A DNA stretch of 64,000 nt, taken from NCBI RefSeq assembly GCF_016598475.1, contig NZ_JAEMUX010000032.1:20553-84552 (forward strand), read 5' to 3'. Below, one piece after another: positions 17,211 to 24,787 of the stretch; positions within the stretch are counted from its first letter, which is position 1, and the number at the start of each line of letters is the position of its first letter. The notes beneath the pieces are model-generated. The model was not told the DNA's origin, ran no database searches, and worked only from the letters and a program-made list of their open reading frames with translations. The position numbers were made by a program, and so were the translations under genes. This DNA is from Streptomyces adelaidensis. GTDB taxonomy: Bacteria; Actinomycetota; Actinomycetes; Streptomycetales; Streptomycetaceae.

Positions 17211-17240
17211 TTAGGACGGCGACTTGAGGACGGAGGTTCA
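17211..17240 (-). promoter_or_regulatory. ECF (SigE-like) promoter candidate for the MprF-like gene
   Basis: On the minus strand TGAACC (17240-17235), 16 nt, CGTCCTAA (17218-17211). The AAC -35 core and CGTC -10 core with this spacing resemble SigE-type envelope-stress promoters. The start would fall ~10-20 bases before the first possible ATG at 17192. Confidence 0.45.
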
Positions 17241-17326
17241 CTCGCCGTCGAAAAGCTGTTCCCAAGGGCAGGGAAAGAAAGGGTCGCGGAGAAGCGTGGC
17301 GAGGAAGGGACGACGGGGGCAACCCG

Positions 17327-18451
17327 ATGGGTCTTACGAGCAACAAGGTGCTGGCGTTGGCGGTTCTGTCCGCCGTGCTGCTGTTCATCGGCACGGTCTG
17401 GCTGTGGCCGAGGCTGGCCCGCCGGGGCCGGCGGGCCGTCGGCGGACGGATCGGCGTACTGCTGGCCACGCAGATCGCCGTATTCGCGTCGGTCGGCCTC
17501 TCCGCGAACCAGGCCTTCGGGTTCTACGCCAGCTGGGCCGACCTGCTCGGCCGCGAGACCGGCCAGGGTGTGGTCGTCGACCATGACGGGGCCGACGCCG
17601 GTGGCCCGTTGCGGGTCGTCGGCACCCAGCGGGTGAACGTGACGGGTGGCGCCCGCCCCGCGGTCGGCGGCCAGATCCAGAAGGTCGAGATCGTCGGCCG
17701 TACGACACGGATCGCGAGCCCGGCGTACGTGTATCTGCCGCCGGAGTACTTCCAGCCCGAGTACCGCACCCGCACCTTCCCGGCCGCCGTCGTCCTCACT
17801 GGCTACCCGGGCACCGCCGAGGCGCTCATCAAGGGGCTGCACTTTCCGCGGACGGCCCACAAGCTGGCCCAGGGCGGTGAGGCGCAGCCGATGATCCTGG
17901 TCATGCTGCGGCCGACCGTGGCGCCGCCGCGCGACACCGAGTGCGTGGACGTCCCGGGCGGGCCACAGACCGAGTCCTTCTTCGCCAAGGATCTGCCGGA
18001 CGCCGTCGGCCACCACTACAGGGTGGGGAAGAGGCCCGGGAGTTGGGGCATCATCGGCGATTCCACCGGCGGTTACTGCGCGCTGAAACTCGCCGTCCAC
18101 CACCCGGGCGTGTACGCCGCCGGCGCGGGCCTCTCGCCGTATTACAAGGCGCCGAACGACGCGACGACCGGTGATCTCTTCCAGGGGAACAGGACGCTGC
18201 GGAACGAGGCCGACCTGTTCTGGTATCTGAAGCACCGTCCGGCCCCCGATACGTCTCTGCTGGTCACCAGCAGCAAACAGGGGGAGACCAACTACAAGGC
18301 CACGCTCGACTTCATCGACCTGGTGAAGAGCGCCGAGCCGACGCGTATCTCGTCGATCGTCCTCGACAGCGGCGGGCACAACTTCAACACGTGGCGACGG
18401 GAGATCCCGGCGACGTTGCAGTGGATCAGCGGGCGGTTGAGCGACCGGTGA
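17327..18451 (+). CDS. Membrane-anchored esterase, alpha/beta hydrolase (antigen 85-like esterase family)
   Basis: 374 aa. Membrane helices at ~5-24 and ~42-60, then an extracytoplasmic alpha/beta-hydrolase domain from ~100. Nucleophile elbow GDSTGGYCALK (Ser), with a terminal GGHNFNTW supplying a likely catalytic His; an Asp between them is presumably in IVLDSGGH or earlier. Similar to the putative esterase family that includes mycobacterial mycolyltransferases (antigen 85) and S-formylglutathione hydrolases; Streptomyces has no mycolic acids, so the substrate is open. Divergent from the MprF-like gene with a shared 134-bp control region, suggesting a joint envelope role (inference). Confidence 0.8.
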   Translation: MGLTSNKVLALAVLSAVLLFIGTVWLWPRLARRGRRAVGGRIGVLLATQIAVFASVGLSANQAFGFYASWADLLGRETGQGVVVDHDGADAGGPLRVVGTQRVNVTGGARPAVGGQIQKVEIVGRTTRIASPAYVYLPPEYFQPEYRTRTFPAAVVLTGYPGTAEALIKGLHFPRTAHKLAQGGEAQPMILVMLRPTVAPPRDTECVDVPGGPQTESFFAKDLPDAVGHHYRVGKRPGSWGIIGDSTGGYCALKLAVHHPGVYAAGAGLSPYYKAPNDATTGDLFQGNRTLRNEADLFWYLKHRPAPDTSLLVTSSKQGETNYKATLDFIDLVKSAEPTRISSIVLDSGGHNFNTWRREIPATLQWISGRLSDR

Positions 18452-18571
18452 GCGAGGGCGGAGGGGTCCTGGCGAACGCGGCGACCGCCGACGGCGCCTG
18501 CTCGAATGCGCGGCGGTGGCCGCCCGGGAATTCCCCGGTGGCGGAAAGAGGCAGATGTGGCCAAGGCGTAT

Positions 18572-18632
18572 CTGGATTCAACGGCGTTGATCCAGTAGAG
18601 GAGTCGCCGGTGGGCGCATTGGTGCACCGGCG
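18572..18632 (+). terminator. Two successive hairpins after the esterase gene
   Basis: First: CTGGATTCAACG (572-583) with CGTTGATCCAG (585-595), one bulge. Second: CGCCGGTG (18605-18612) with CACCGGCG (18625-18632), 12-nt loop. Together they probably end the esterase transcript; the rest of 18452-18730 holds no supported gene. Confidence 0.5.
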
Positions 18633-18730
18633 GTGAGGGAGCTTGTGAGGGTTTGTGAGAGGTTAGGGGGCGGCTGAGTTTTTACGGCCCGGGGCACCAT
18701 CATTCGCCTACGCGCGGTAAGTTTCTGGCC

Positions 18731-20317
18731 ATGCCACGTGGACGTCACCGCCATTCACCGCCTCTGCACAGGCTGCTGCCCCCCACGGCGATCGCAGGCG
18801 TCTCGCTAGTCTGCGCTCTCGGGCCCTGGGTGTTCTCCGAGCCGGCGGTGCTCCGGGTCGCCGCCGCGGTCGCCGCGGCGACCGCGGCCGTGGGCGCGGC
18901 GGTCATGCGCCGATGGGACGTCGAGGCGGGCAAACGCGTCGCCGACCTCACGCGCGCGCGGGCGAGCGACGAGTGGCGTCACGAGGAGCGGGCCGCCGAA
19001 CTGGAGACCGACCTCGACGAGTCGCGCGAGCTGCGCAACAAGCTGGAGCACAAGCTCCGCGCCAAGCGCACCGAGCTCGCGGGCCTCCGCAACGAGCACG
19101 CCGCGCTGCTGCGCCGCTACGCCACCGCCGAGACGGAGCGCGCCAGCGCCCTCGAAGTACGGCGCCTGCTGGAGCTTGAGGCGACTGCTCCGGAGGGGGC
19201 GCGGGCGCTTCCGGCGGCGGAGGCGGGCGCGGACGCGGACGCTGACGTGGACGCGGTCGCGGTCGCGGGTGACGGGGCCGAGGATGTCGTAGAGGTGGAA
19301 GGTGACGTCGAGGAGGCGGGCTCCGGGGTGGAGAGGCTGGCCCCCGCGGTCTTCTCGCCCACCGGTTCCGCGCTGTTCCTGCGGGCGAACTCGGCGTTGG
19401 ACCGGATCATCAATCAGCGGGGGGCGGTGACGGAGGAGGCCGAGGCGGAGGCCGGGGCCGAAACCGATGCGGAGGTCGAGGCGGAGGTTGAGGCCGAGGT
19501 CGAGGTCGAGGTCGAGGCGGAAGCCGATGCCGACACCGAGGCTGTCACCGACGTCGAGGCTGAGGCTGAGTCCGAAGTCCTCATGACCGAGGATGAGGAC
19601 GAGGACGAAGACGGGGACCAGGACCAGGACGCGCCCGAGGCCGAGATCGAGCCCACCGACGAGCCCACCGACGAGCCCACCGACGAGCCCACCGCCGAGT
19701 CCCCCAAGGACCCCGCGTCGAAGAGCGGTCCCGTCAAGGACCGTTCACCCAAGGGCGACCCGGACGGGCCGACCGACGGCGGTACCCGGCAGGGACGTTC
19801 CGCCGAGCCGCAGCCCGAGCCGGTCCCGGTGCTCACCGCGGAGGAGGACGACCCGGCGGGGAAGTCCGTGGCGGTCGGCGGGCACGAGCGCGCGACCGCC
19901 GAGCCCGTACCTACGGCGTCCGTACCCACGGCGTCCGTGCCGGCGCAGGTGGAGCACGTCGAGCAGGTGGCCGAGCGGGCGCTGCCCGCGTTGCCGGCGG
20001 TGCGGCCGGGCGGTCACTTCACGGTGCCCACCGCCGTGGCCGTCGTGCCGGCCGTGCCGCAGCGGCGGACGGCCATCGAGGGCGGGTTCGACTTCTTCGG
20101 TACGCAGAAGGGCGCGGACGCCCTCGAGGCCATCCACAACGAGGACCTCGCCGACGTGGTCGGCCAGGAGGCGCTCGCGCTGCACAAGGCCGAGTCCGAG
20201 GCGCAGTTCAAGCGCGCCGACGACCTGTCCCGGGCAGTCGGCCAGGTCATCGACCTCACGGCCCACGACGAGACGGAGCAGATCGACGTACAGAGCCTGC
20301 GTACGGCGGCGTCCTAG
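18731..20317 (+). CDS. Membrane-anchored coiled-coil protein with long acidic repeat region
   Basis: 528 aa. TAAGTT at 18718-18723 ends seven bases before the ATG (leaderless candidate). Two hydrophobic segments at ~18-36 and ~38-56 anchor the N-terminus; residues ~65-145 form a charged coiled coil (RHEERAAELETDLDESRELR, RNKLEHKLRAKRTELAGLRN). Residues ~155-400 are acidic and repetitive: alternating Glu-Val/Glu-Ala dipeptides, then four EPTD/EPTA units encoded by a near-perfect 12-bp repeat at ~19650-19693. The last ~100 residues look folded and conserved (GGFDFFGTQKGADALEAIHN, EDLADVVGQEALALHKAE). No function recognised; the architecture suggests a scaffold. The repeat length is likely variable between strains. 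Confidence 0.75.
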   Translation: MPRGRHRHSPPLHRLLPPTAIAGVSLVCALGPWVFSEPAVLRVAAAVAAATAAVGAAVMRRWDVEAGKRVADLTRARASDEWRHEERAAELETDLDESRELRNKLEHKLRAKRTELAGLRNEHAALLRRYATAETERASALEVRRLLELEATAPEGARALPAAEAGADADADVDAVAVAGDGAEDVVEVEGDVEEAGSGVERLAPAVFSPTGSALFLRANSALDRIINQRGAVTEEAEAEAGAETDAEVEAEVEAEVEVEVEAEADADTEAVTDVEAEAESEVLMTEDEDEDEDGDQDQDAPEAEIEPTDEPTDEPTDEPTAESPKDPASKSGPVKDRSPKGDPDGPTDGGTRQGRSAEPQPEPVPVLTAEEDDPAGKSVAVGGHERATAEPVPTASVPTASVPAQVEHVEQVAERALPALPAVRPGGHFTVPTAVAVVPAVPQRRTAIEGGFDFFGTQKGADALEAIHNEDLADVVGQEALALHKAESEAQFKRADDLSRAVGQVIDLTAHDETEQIDVQSLRTAAS

Positions 20318-20363
20318 CCGTCACCTCACCGGCCGGGACCGAACGCCGGGGCCGCTGGGCCCG

Positions 20364-21866
20364 CTAGGCCATCCACCGATCCGGCCGCGCCTCCCGCCGC
20401 CCCGTCCGTGACCGCTCCGCCTGCGCACGCAACAGCTCCGCCGCCTCGGCGGCGTCGCGCAGCCGGGCGGTCACGGTCTTGTTGGCGCCGGTGTCGACGT
20501 GGACGTCGGCGAGCCCCTTGTACCGCTTCCAGGGCCCCTGCGACAGCCGTACGCTCTGCACCTTCGCGTGCGGCACGAGGTCGAGGCGGCGCAGCAGCAG
20601 TCCGTTCCGCGCGGCGAACACGGTGTCGCTGACGGCGAGTCCGTACCCCCGCCACCACAGCGGTACGCACCACCGGGCGCGCCGGGGCGGCCGTACGAGG
20701 GCCGTCGCGTCCGGCACGGACACCCCCGGCAGCACACGGGCGATCACCGACTCGGCGACCTCGCGCGGTGCGACGGGGATGAGGAGGGAGTTCGAGGACC
20801 CGGCCACGTCGAGTTCGACGCGGACCCATCCGCGGCGCCGCCACAGCAGCGGTTCGACGACGCGTACGGTCTGCACGCGTCCGGGCGGCACCGTCTCGTG
20901 GGACCGGTCGAGGAGGCCGTGATCGATGCGGAGCCCGTCGGGGGACTCGCCGACCGTCCAGTCGTACTCCGCGACGAACCGCCCCACACTGCTCGCCCCG
21001 GCCGCGCCGAGCAGCGGCAGCCCGGTCGCGAGGACGGTCCACACGCTCTCCGTGGTGAACCACAGCACGGCGGGCACCACGACCGCGGCCACCAGGGTTC
21101 CCCAGGTGGCGCCGGTCAGCACCAGCGACATCACCAGCACGCCCGCCGGGACCTTCAGCAGCTGCCGGGCCGGCGCCTCGCCGACCTCGTGCGCCGTCTC
21201 GGGCGCGAAACCGGCGGCGCGGGCGAGGAGTTCCGCCCGCAGCGCGCCGGCGTGGGCCTCGCCGAGGTACGCCAGCTCGTCCTTCTTGTCGGTCCCGACG
21301 ACATCGAGTTTGAGCTTGGCGACGCCCGCGATCCGGGCCAGCAGCGGCCGGTTGACGTCGATGGCCTGAATGCGTTCGAGGCGGATGTGGGCGGTGCGGC
21401 GGAACAACAGGCCGGTACGGATGCGCAGTTCGCTGTCGGTGACCGCGAAGTGGGTGAACCACCAGGTCAGAAAGCCGTACAGGGCAGCGGCCGGGATCAG
21501 CACCGCGAGCCCGATCAGCAGGGTCGTGGTGTCGAGGCGCGTGAGCTGCCGCTGCGCCCCGTCCGGATCGTGCACCGCCCAGCCGATGAGCACCGCCACC
21601 GGCGCCCAGGCCCGCCGCAGCGGCGTCACCGGATGCAGCCGGTGCTCGACGACCTCGACCACCGGCTTCTCGCCCGGCGCGTCCCCGGCCACCGCCCCGG
21701 CCCCCGGCCCCGACCCCGCCTGCGCCCCCTCGGCCGGTTCCGCCCGCACGACCTCGGTCGCACCGGCCTCGGCTGCACCGGCCTCTGCAGCCCCAGCGGC
21801 CCCTATGACCTCCACGGCCTCCACGGCCCCTACGGCGTCGTCCGCGTCCCGCGTCGGCCCGGTCAC
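20364..21866 (-). CDS. PH-domain (DUF304) membrane protein, large partner
   Basis: 500 aa from GTG 21866, whose GTGA overlaps the stop of the upstream gene. An Ala/Glu-rich N-terminus (~1-75) precedes two membrane helices and repeated bacterial PH-like (YdbS/DUF304) domains: FAVTDSELRIRTGLLFRRTAHIRLERIQ, then DGLRIDHGLLDRSHETVPPGRVQ, then LAVSDTVFAARNGLLLRRLDLVPHAKVQ, so three copies each tied to helices. This is the YdbT-like arrangement usually paired with a smaller YdbS-like protein, as here. Role unknown; Bacillus YdbS/YdbT affect membrane-stress resistance. Confidence 0.88.
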   Translation of the reverse strand: MTGPTRDADDAVGAVEAVEVIGAAGAAEAGAAEAGATEVVRAEPAEGAQAGSGPGAGAVAGDAPGEKPVVEVVEHRLHPVTPLRRAWAPVAVLIGWAVHDPDGAQRQLTRLDTTTLLIGLAVLIPAAALYGFLTWWFTHFAVTDSELRIRTGLLFRRTAHIRLERIQAIDVNRPLLARIAGVAKLKLDVVGTDKKDELAYLGEAHAGALRAELLARAAGFAPETAHEVGEAPARQLLKVPAGVLVMSLVLTGATWGTLVAAVVVPAVLWFTTESVWTVLATGLPLLGAAGASSVGRFVAEYDWTVGESPDGLRIDHGLLDRSHETVPPGRVQTVRVVEPLLWRRRGWVRVELDVAGSSNSLLIPVAPREVAESVIARVLPGVSVPDATALVRPPRRARWCVPLWWRGYGLAVSDTVFAARNGLLLRRLDLVPHAKVQSVRLSQGPWKRYKGLADVHVDTGANKTVTARLRDAAEAAELLRAQAERSRTGRREARPDRWMA

Positions 21867-22369
21867 AGCCCCGCCGATCGGGCCTCGCCCAGCTGGGTCA
21901 GCCGGTCGCGCAGACGTTCGGCCTCGGCGGGGTCGAGGCCCGGGATGCACGCGTCCGTGGCCGCCGCGGCCGTGTGCAGCTGCACGCTGGCCAGCCCGAA
22001 GTGCCGTTCGACCGGCCCGGAGGTCACCTCGACCAGCTGCATGCGCCCGTACGGCACGACGGTCTCCTCGCGCCAGAGCACGCCCCGGCTGATCAGCAGG
22101 TCGTCCGCCCGTTCGGCGTACCGCCACGAGCGCCAGTTGCGGCCCAGCATCGGCCAGCCCCACAGCAGCAGGCCCAGCGGCAGCAGCGCGAAGGCCGCCC
22201 AGACCGGTCCGGCCAGCCAGGCCGGCAGCAGGGCCGTACCGACGGTGATCGGTCCGAGCCACACCACCAGCAGCAGCCGCCGCATCCGCAGCAGGCCGGG
22301 CGGCAGTCCGGTCCAGACCGGCTCGCCCTCGGCGCGCTCGGCGCCGTCTTCCAAGGTCCCCGTCTCCAT
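21863..22369 (-). CDS. PH-domain (DUF304) membrane protein, small partner
   Basis: 168 aa from ATG 22369, with GGCGGA close upstream. Two membrane helices (~28-48 and ~50-70) precede one PH-like domain (ADDLLISRGVLWREETVVPYGRMQLVEVTSGPVERHFGLASV) and a helical end. YdbS-like small partner, translationally coupled to the larger protein. Its start lies only 31 bp from the divergent nuoD-like start, so both promoters must overlap. Confidence 0.88.
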   Translation of the reverse strand: METGTLEDGAERAEGEPVWTGLPPGLLRMRRLLLVVWLGPITVGTALLPAWLAGPVWAAFALLPLGLLLWGWPMLGRNWRSWRYAERADDLLISRGVLWREETVVPYGRMQLVEVTSGPVERHFGLASVQLHTAAAATDACIPGLDPAEAERLRDRLTQLGEARSAGL

Positions 22370-22400
22370 TCCGCCAGCGTACGTACGACAGACTGTGTGC

Positions 22401-23561
22401 ATGACTCCTCCGACGGAGACCCGAGAGACGACGGTCGGTATCGGCGGTGCCGCCGAGAGCACGGACATGGTGCTCAACATCGGGCCGCAGCATCCGTCCA
22501 CGCACGGTGTGCTGCGCCTGCGGCTCGTCCTCGACGGCGAGCGGATCCGGCACGCCGAGCCGGTCATCGGCTATATGCACCGGGGCGCGGAGAAGCTCTT
22601 CGAGGCGCGTGACTACCGCCAGATCATCATGCTCGCCAACCGCCACGACTGGCTCTCCGCCTTCTCCAACGAACTCGGCGTCGTCCTCGGCGTCGAACGC
22701 ATGCTCGGCATGGAGGTGCCCGAGCGCGCGGTCTGGATGCGCACACTCCTCGCGGAGCTGAACCGGGTCCTGAACCACCTGATGTTCCTGGGTTCGTACC
22801 CGCTGGAGCTCGGCGGCATCACCCCGGTCTTCTACGCCTTCCGGGAGCGTGAGGAGCTCCAGAACGTCATGGAGGAGATCTCCGGCGGGCGCATGCACTA
22901 CATGTTCAACCGCGTCGGTGGCCTCAAGGAGGACCTCCCGGCCGGCTGGCCCTCACGCGCGCGGGCCGCCGTCGCCGACGTCCGCTCCCGCATGGGCGTC
23001 TTCGACGACCTCGTCCTCGGCAACGAGATCTTCCGGGGGCGTACGCGCGACGTGGGCGTCCTCACGCCGGAGGCCGTGCACGCGTACGGCGTCAGCGGCC
23101 CGATCGCCCGTGCCTCCGGTATCGACTTCGACCTGCGGCGCGACGAGCCGTACCTGGCGTACGGGGAGCTCCAGGACGTCCTGAAGGTCGTCACGCGCGA
23201 GGAGGGCGACTGCCTCGCCCGCTTCGAGTGCCTCCTGGAGCAGACCCACAACGCCCTCACCCTCGCCGACGCCTGCCTCGACCGCCTCGCCGAACTCCCG
23301 CCCGGCCCCATCAACCAGCGCCTTCCCAAGGTCCTCAAGGCCCCCGAGGGCCACACCTACGCCTGGACCGAGAACCCCCTCGGCATCAACGGCTACTACC
23401 TCGTGAGCAAGGGCGAGAAGACCCCGTACCGCCTGAAGCTCCGCTCCGCCTCCTACAACAACATCCAGGCCCTCACCGAACTGCTGCCGGGCACGCTCGT
23501 GGCGGACATGGTGGCGATCCTGGGGTCGCTGTTCTTCGTGGTGGGGGACATCGACAAGTAG
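22401..23561 (+). CDS. nuoD2: Stand-alone NADH-quinone oxidoreductase subunit D paralogue
   Basis: 386 aa, the size of complex I subunit D (49-kDa/Nqo4), but no other nuo gene is near. The N-terminal NIGPQHPSTHGVLRLRLVLDG and C-terminal LYLVS-type ending (GINGYYLVSKGEKTPYRLKLR, MVAILGSLFFVVGDIDK) are intact. The Arg that is dimethylated in the mitochondrial homologue lies in HRGTEKL; here MHRGAEKL, Arg61. The quinone-site His is kept (His35 in STHG), but the Tyr of the mitochondrial DRLDY motif corresponds to Trp84 in NRHDW by ungapped comparison from memory. No ribosome-binding site is visible before the ATG. Tail-to-tail with a MidA-type methyltransferase. Function in a second or alternative complex I is inference. 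Confidence 0.9.
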   Translation: MTPPTETRETTVGIGGAAESTDMVLNIGPQHPSTHGVLRLRLVLDGERIRHAEPVIGYMHRGAEKLFEARDYRQIIMLANRHDWLSAFSNELGVVLGVERMLGMEVPERAVWMRTLLAELNRVLNHLMFLGSYPLELGGITPVFYAFREREELQNVMEEISGGRMHYMFNRVGGLKEDLPAGWPSRARAAVADVRSRMGVFDDLVLGNEIFRGRTRDVGVLTPEAVHAYGVSGPIARASGIDFDLRRDEPYLAYGELQDVLKVVTREEGDCLARFECLLEQTHNALTLADACLDRLAELPPGPINQRLPKVLKAPEGHTYAWTENPLGINGYYLVSKGEKTPYRLKLRSASYNNIQALTELLPGTLVADMVAILGSLFFVVGDIDK

Positions 23562-23578
23562 GTCCCGAGTACACGAGC

Positions 23579-23631
23579 CGCCGAGCGGGTCCGGAATTCA
23601 AACCGTCACTCGCCGAGCGGGTCCGGAATTC
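23579..23631. repeat. 21-bp direct repeat at the 3' end of the MidA-like gene
   Basis: CGCCGAGCGGGTCCGGAATTC occurs at 23579-23599 and again at 23611-23631. The second copy codes for the C-terminus (minus strand) of the methyltransferase, the first lies just past its stop: a small tandem duplication of the gene end in the 44-bp gap to nuoD2. Confidence 0.85.
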
Positions 23632-24649
23632 CAACCGACTGCACCAGCCACCCGAAGTCGCCCAGCCCGCCCGGCGCGGTCAGCTCAGCCGCCTCGCCGG
23701 CGCCCGCGAGGGCCCGTACGTACGCCGTGGGGTCGGTGGTCGCGAGGGACAGCGGCGGGCGGCCCCCGGTGACCCCGAGGGCACGCAGCGCGTCCCGCTG
23801 GGTCAGCAGCCGGGCCCCCGGCAGCGCGCACGCGTCCAGCGCCACATGCGCGGTGATGTCGCAGGACCCGTCCGGTACCGGCGCGGTCTCCCGCCCCTCC
23901 CGGAACCCCGTGAGCGTCCCGAAGGGCGGCCGGGCGCCGGCGAGATGCGCGTAGTCGACGGCGACGGCGAGCCCGCGGCCCACGCCCGCCACGGCCGCGG
24001 CCCACGCCCGGTCCCGGGGCAGCCCGATCTCGGCCCGCAGCCCCTCCTCCCGGGCCGGCGGCCACCACCGCCCCAGCCACTGGGCCTCCGCCCCGCCGAC
24101 CGGCTCCCCGAGCCGCTCGCTCCCGTCCTCCCGTACGAGAACCAGCCGTGGTACGCCCGCCGCGTCCACCTCGGCGACCTCCAGGGGCACGTTGTCCAGC
24201 CACTCGTTGGCGAACAGCAGCCCGGTGATCCTCTCCGGCGGCTCGGCGAGCCACTCGACGCGGTGATCGAGACCGTCCGGCCGGCCGGCGAGTTCGACGG
24301 CGTACGCGCGCGTGCGGCCGGCCACGTCGGCGGGGAGCGCGCCCAACACCCCGCTCACCAGTTCGCCCCGCCCGGCCGCCATGTCCACGAACCCCAGCTC
24401 GCCCGGCCGCCCCAACGCCTCGTCCACCCGGCACAGCAACCGCGCCACGGCACCGGCGAAGAGCCAGGACGCGTGCACGGAGGTCCGAAAGTGCCCGGCG
24501 GGCCCCTCGGGCCGCAGGTAGAACCCGCCGGGCCCGTACAGAGCCTCCTGGGCCGCGCCGCGCCAGCAACGCCATTTCCCCGCCTGCGCCCCCTCAGGAG
24601 CGCGGGGAACCGCGCGACCTGTCGCGTGCGACCCGCAGCCGCGATCCAA
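23606..24649 (-). CDS. SAM-dependent methyltransferase, MidA/NDUFAF7 (DUF185) family
   Basis: Up to 347 aa; start uncertain, since the TTG at 24649 lies in a dispersed palindromic repeat and no ATG or GTG follows before the domain. Family signatures in order: ALYGPGGFYLRPEGPAGHFRTSVHAS (cf. GDFxTSPEIS), VDMAAGRGELVSGVL (SAM-binding GxGxG-like loop), LLFANEWLDNVPLEV (cf. ANEFFDALP) and CDITAHVALDA. Mitochondrial NDUFAF7 of this family symmetrically dimethylates an Arg of NDUFS2, the NuoD counterpart, during complex I assembly. The neighbour being a NuoD paralogue makes that the leading hypothesis for its substrate. A start at ATG 24575 would be in another frame, so a sequence error near the N-terminus is possible. 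Confidence 0.82.
   Translation of the reverse strand: MDRGCGSHATGRAVPRAPEGAQAGKWRCWRGAAQEALYGPGGFYLRPEGPAGHFRTSVHASWLFAGAVARLLCRVDEALGRPGELGFVDMAAGRGELVSGVLGALPADVAGRTRAYAVELAGRPDGLDHRVEWLAEPPERITGLLFANEWLDNVPLEVAEVDAAGVPRLVLVREDGSERLGEPVGGAEAQWLGRWWPPAREEGLRAEIGLPRDRAWAAAVAGVGRGLAVAVDYAHLAGARPPFGTLTGFREGRETAPVPDGSCDITAHVALDACALPGARLLTQRDALRALGVTGGRPPLSLATTDPTAYVRALAGAGEAAELTAPGGLGDFGWLVQSVGIPDPLGE
24595..24619. repeat. Dispersed palindromic repeat core
   Basis: AGGAGCGCGGGGAACCGCGC followed by GACC matches the repeat at 5521-5712. It overlaps the possible N-terminal codons of the MidA-like gene, on the minus strand. Confidence 0.7.
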
Positions 24650-24787
24650 CGCATCCTCCCGAGTTTCGTAGGCGCCCCGTCATTGCCTCAGGCTAGGCCT
24701 CCTCCACCTTGGGGAGTACGTGGCCTCGTCATGGATCGACCCTCCGGTTGACCCCGGCACACCACCCACGTCCCTACGCTGGGTCAC

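Noticed and set aside
18391..18636. Possible small gene after the esterase gene
   Set aside because: No codon bias or ribosome-binding site; the region forms hairpins instead.
20364..22898. Single 844-codon minus-strand gene
   Set aside because: Its N-terminal third is antisense to nuoD2 and the real protein starts at GTG 21866, coupled to the smaller PH-domain gene.
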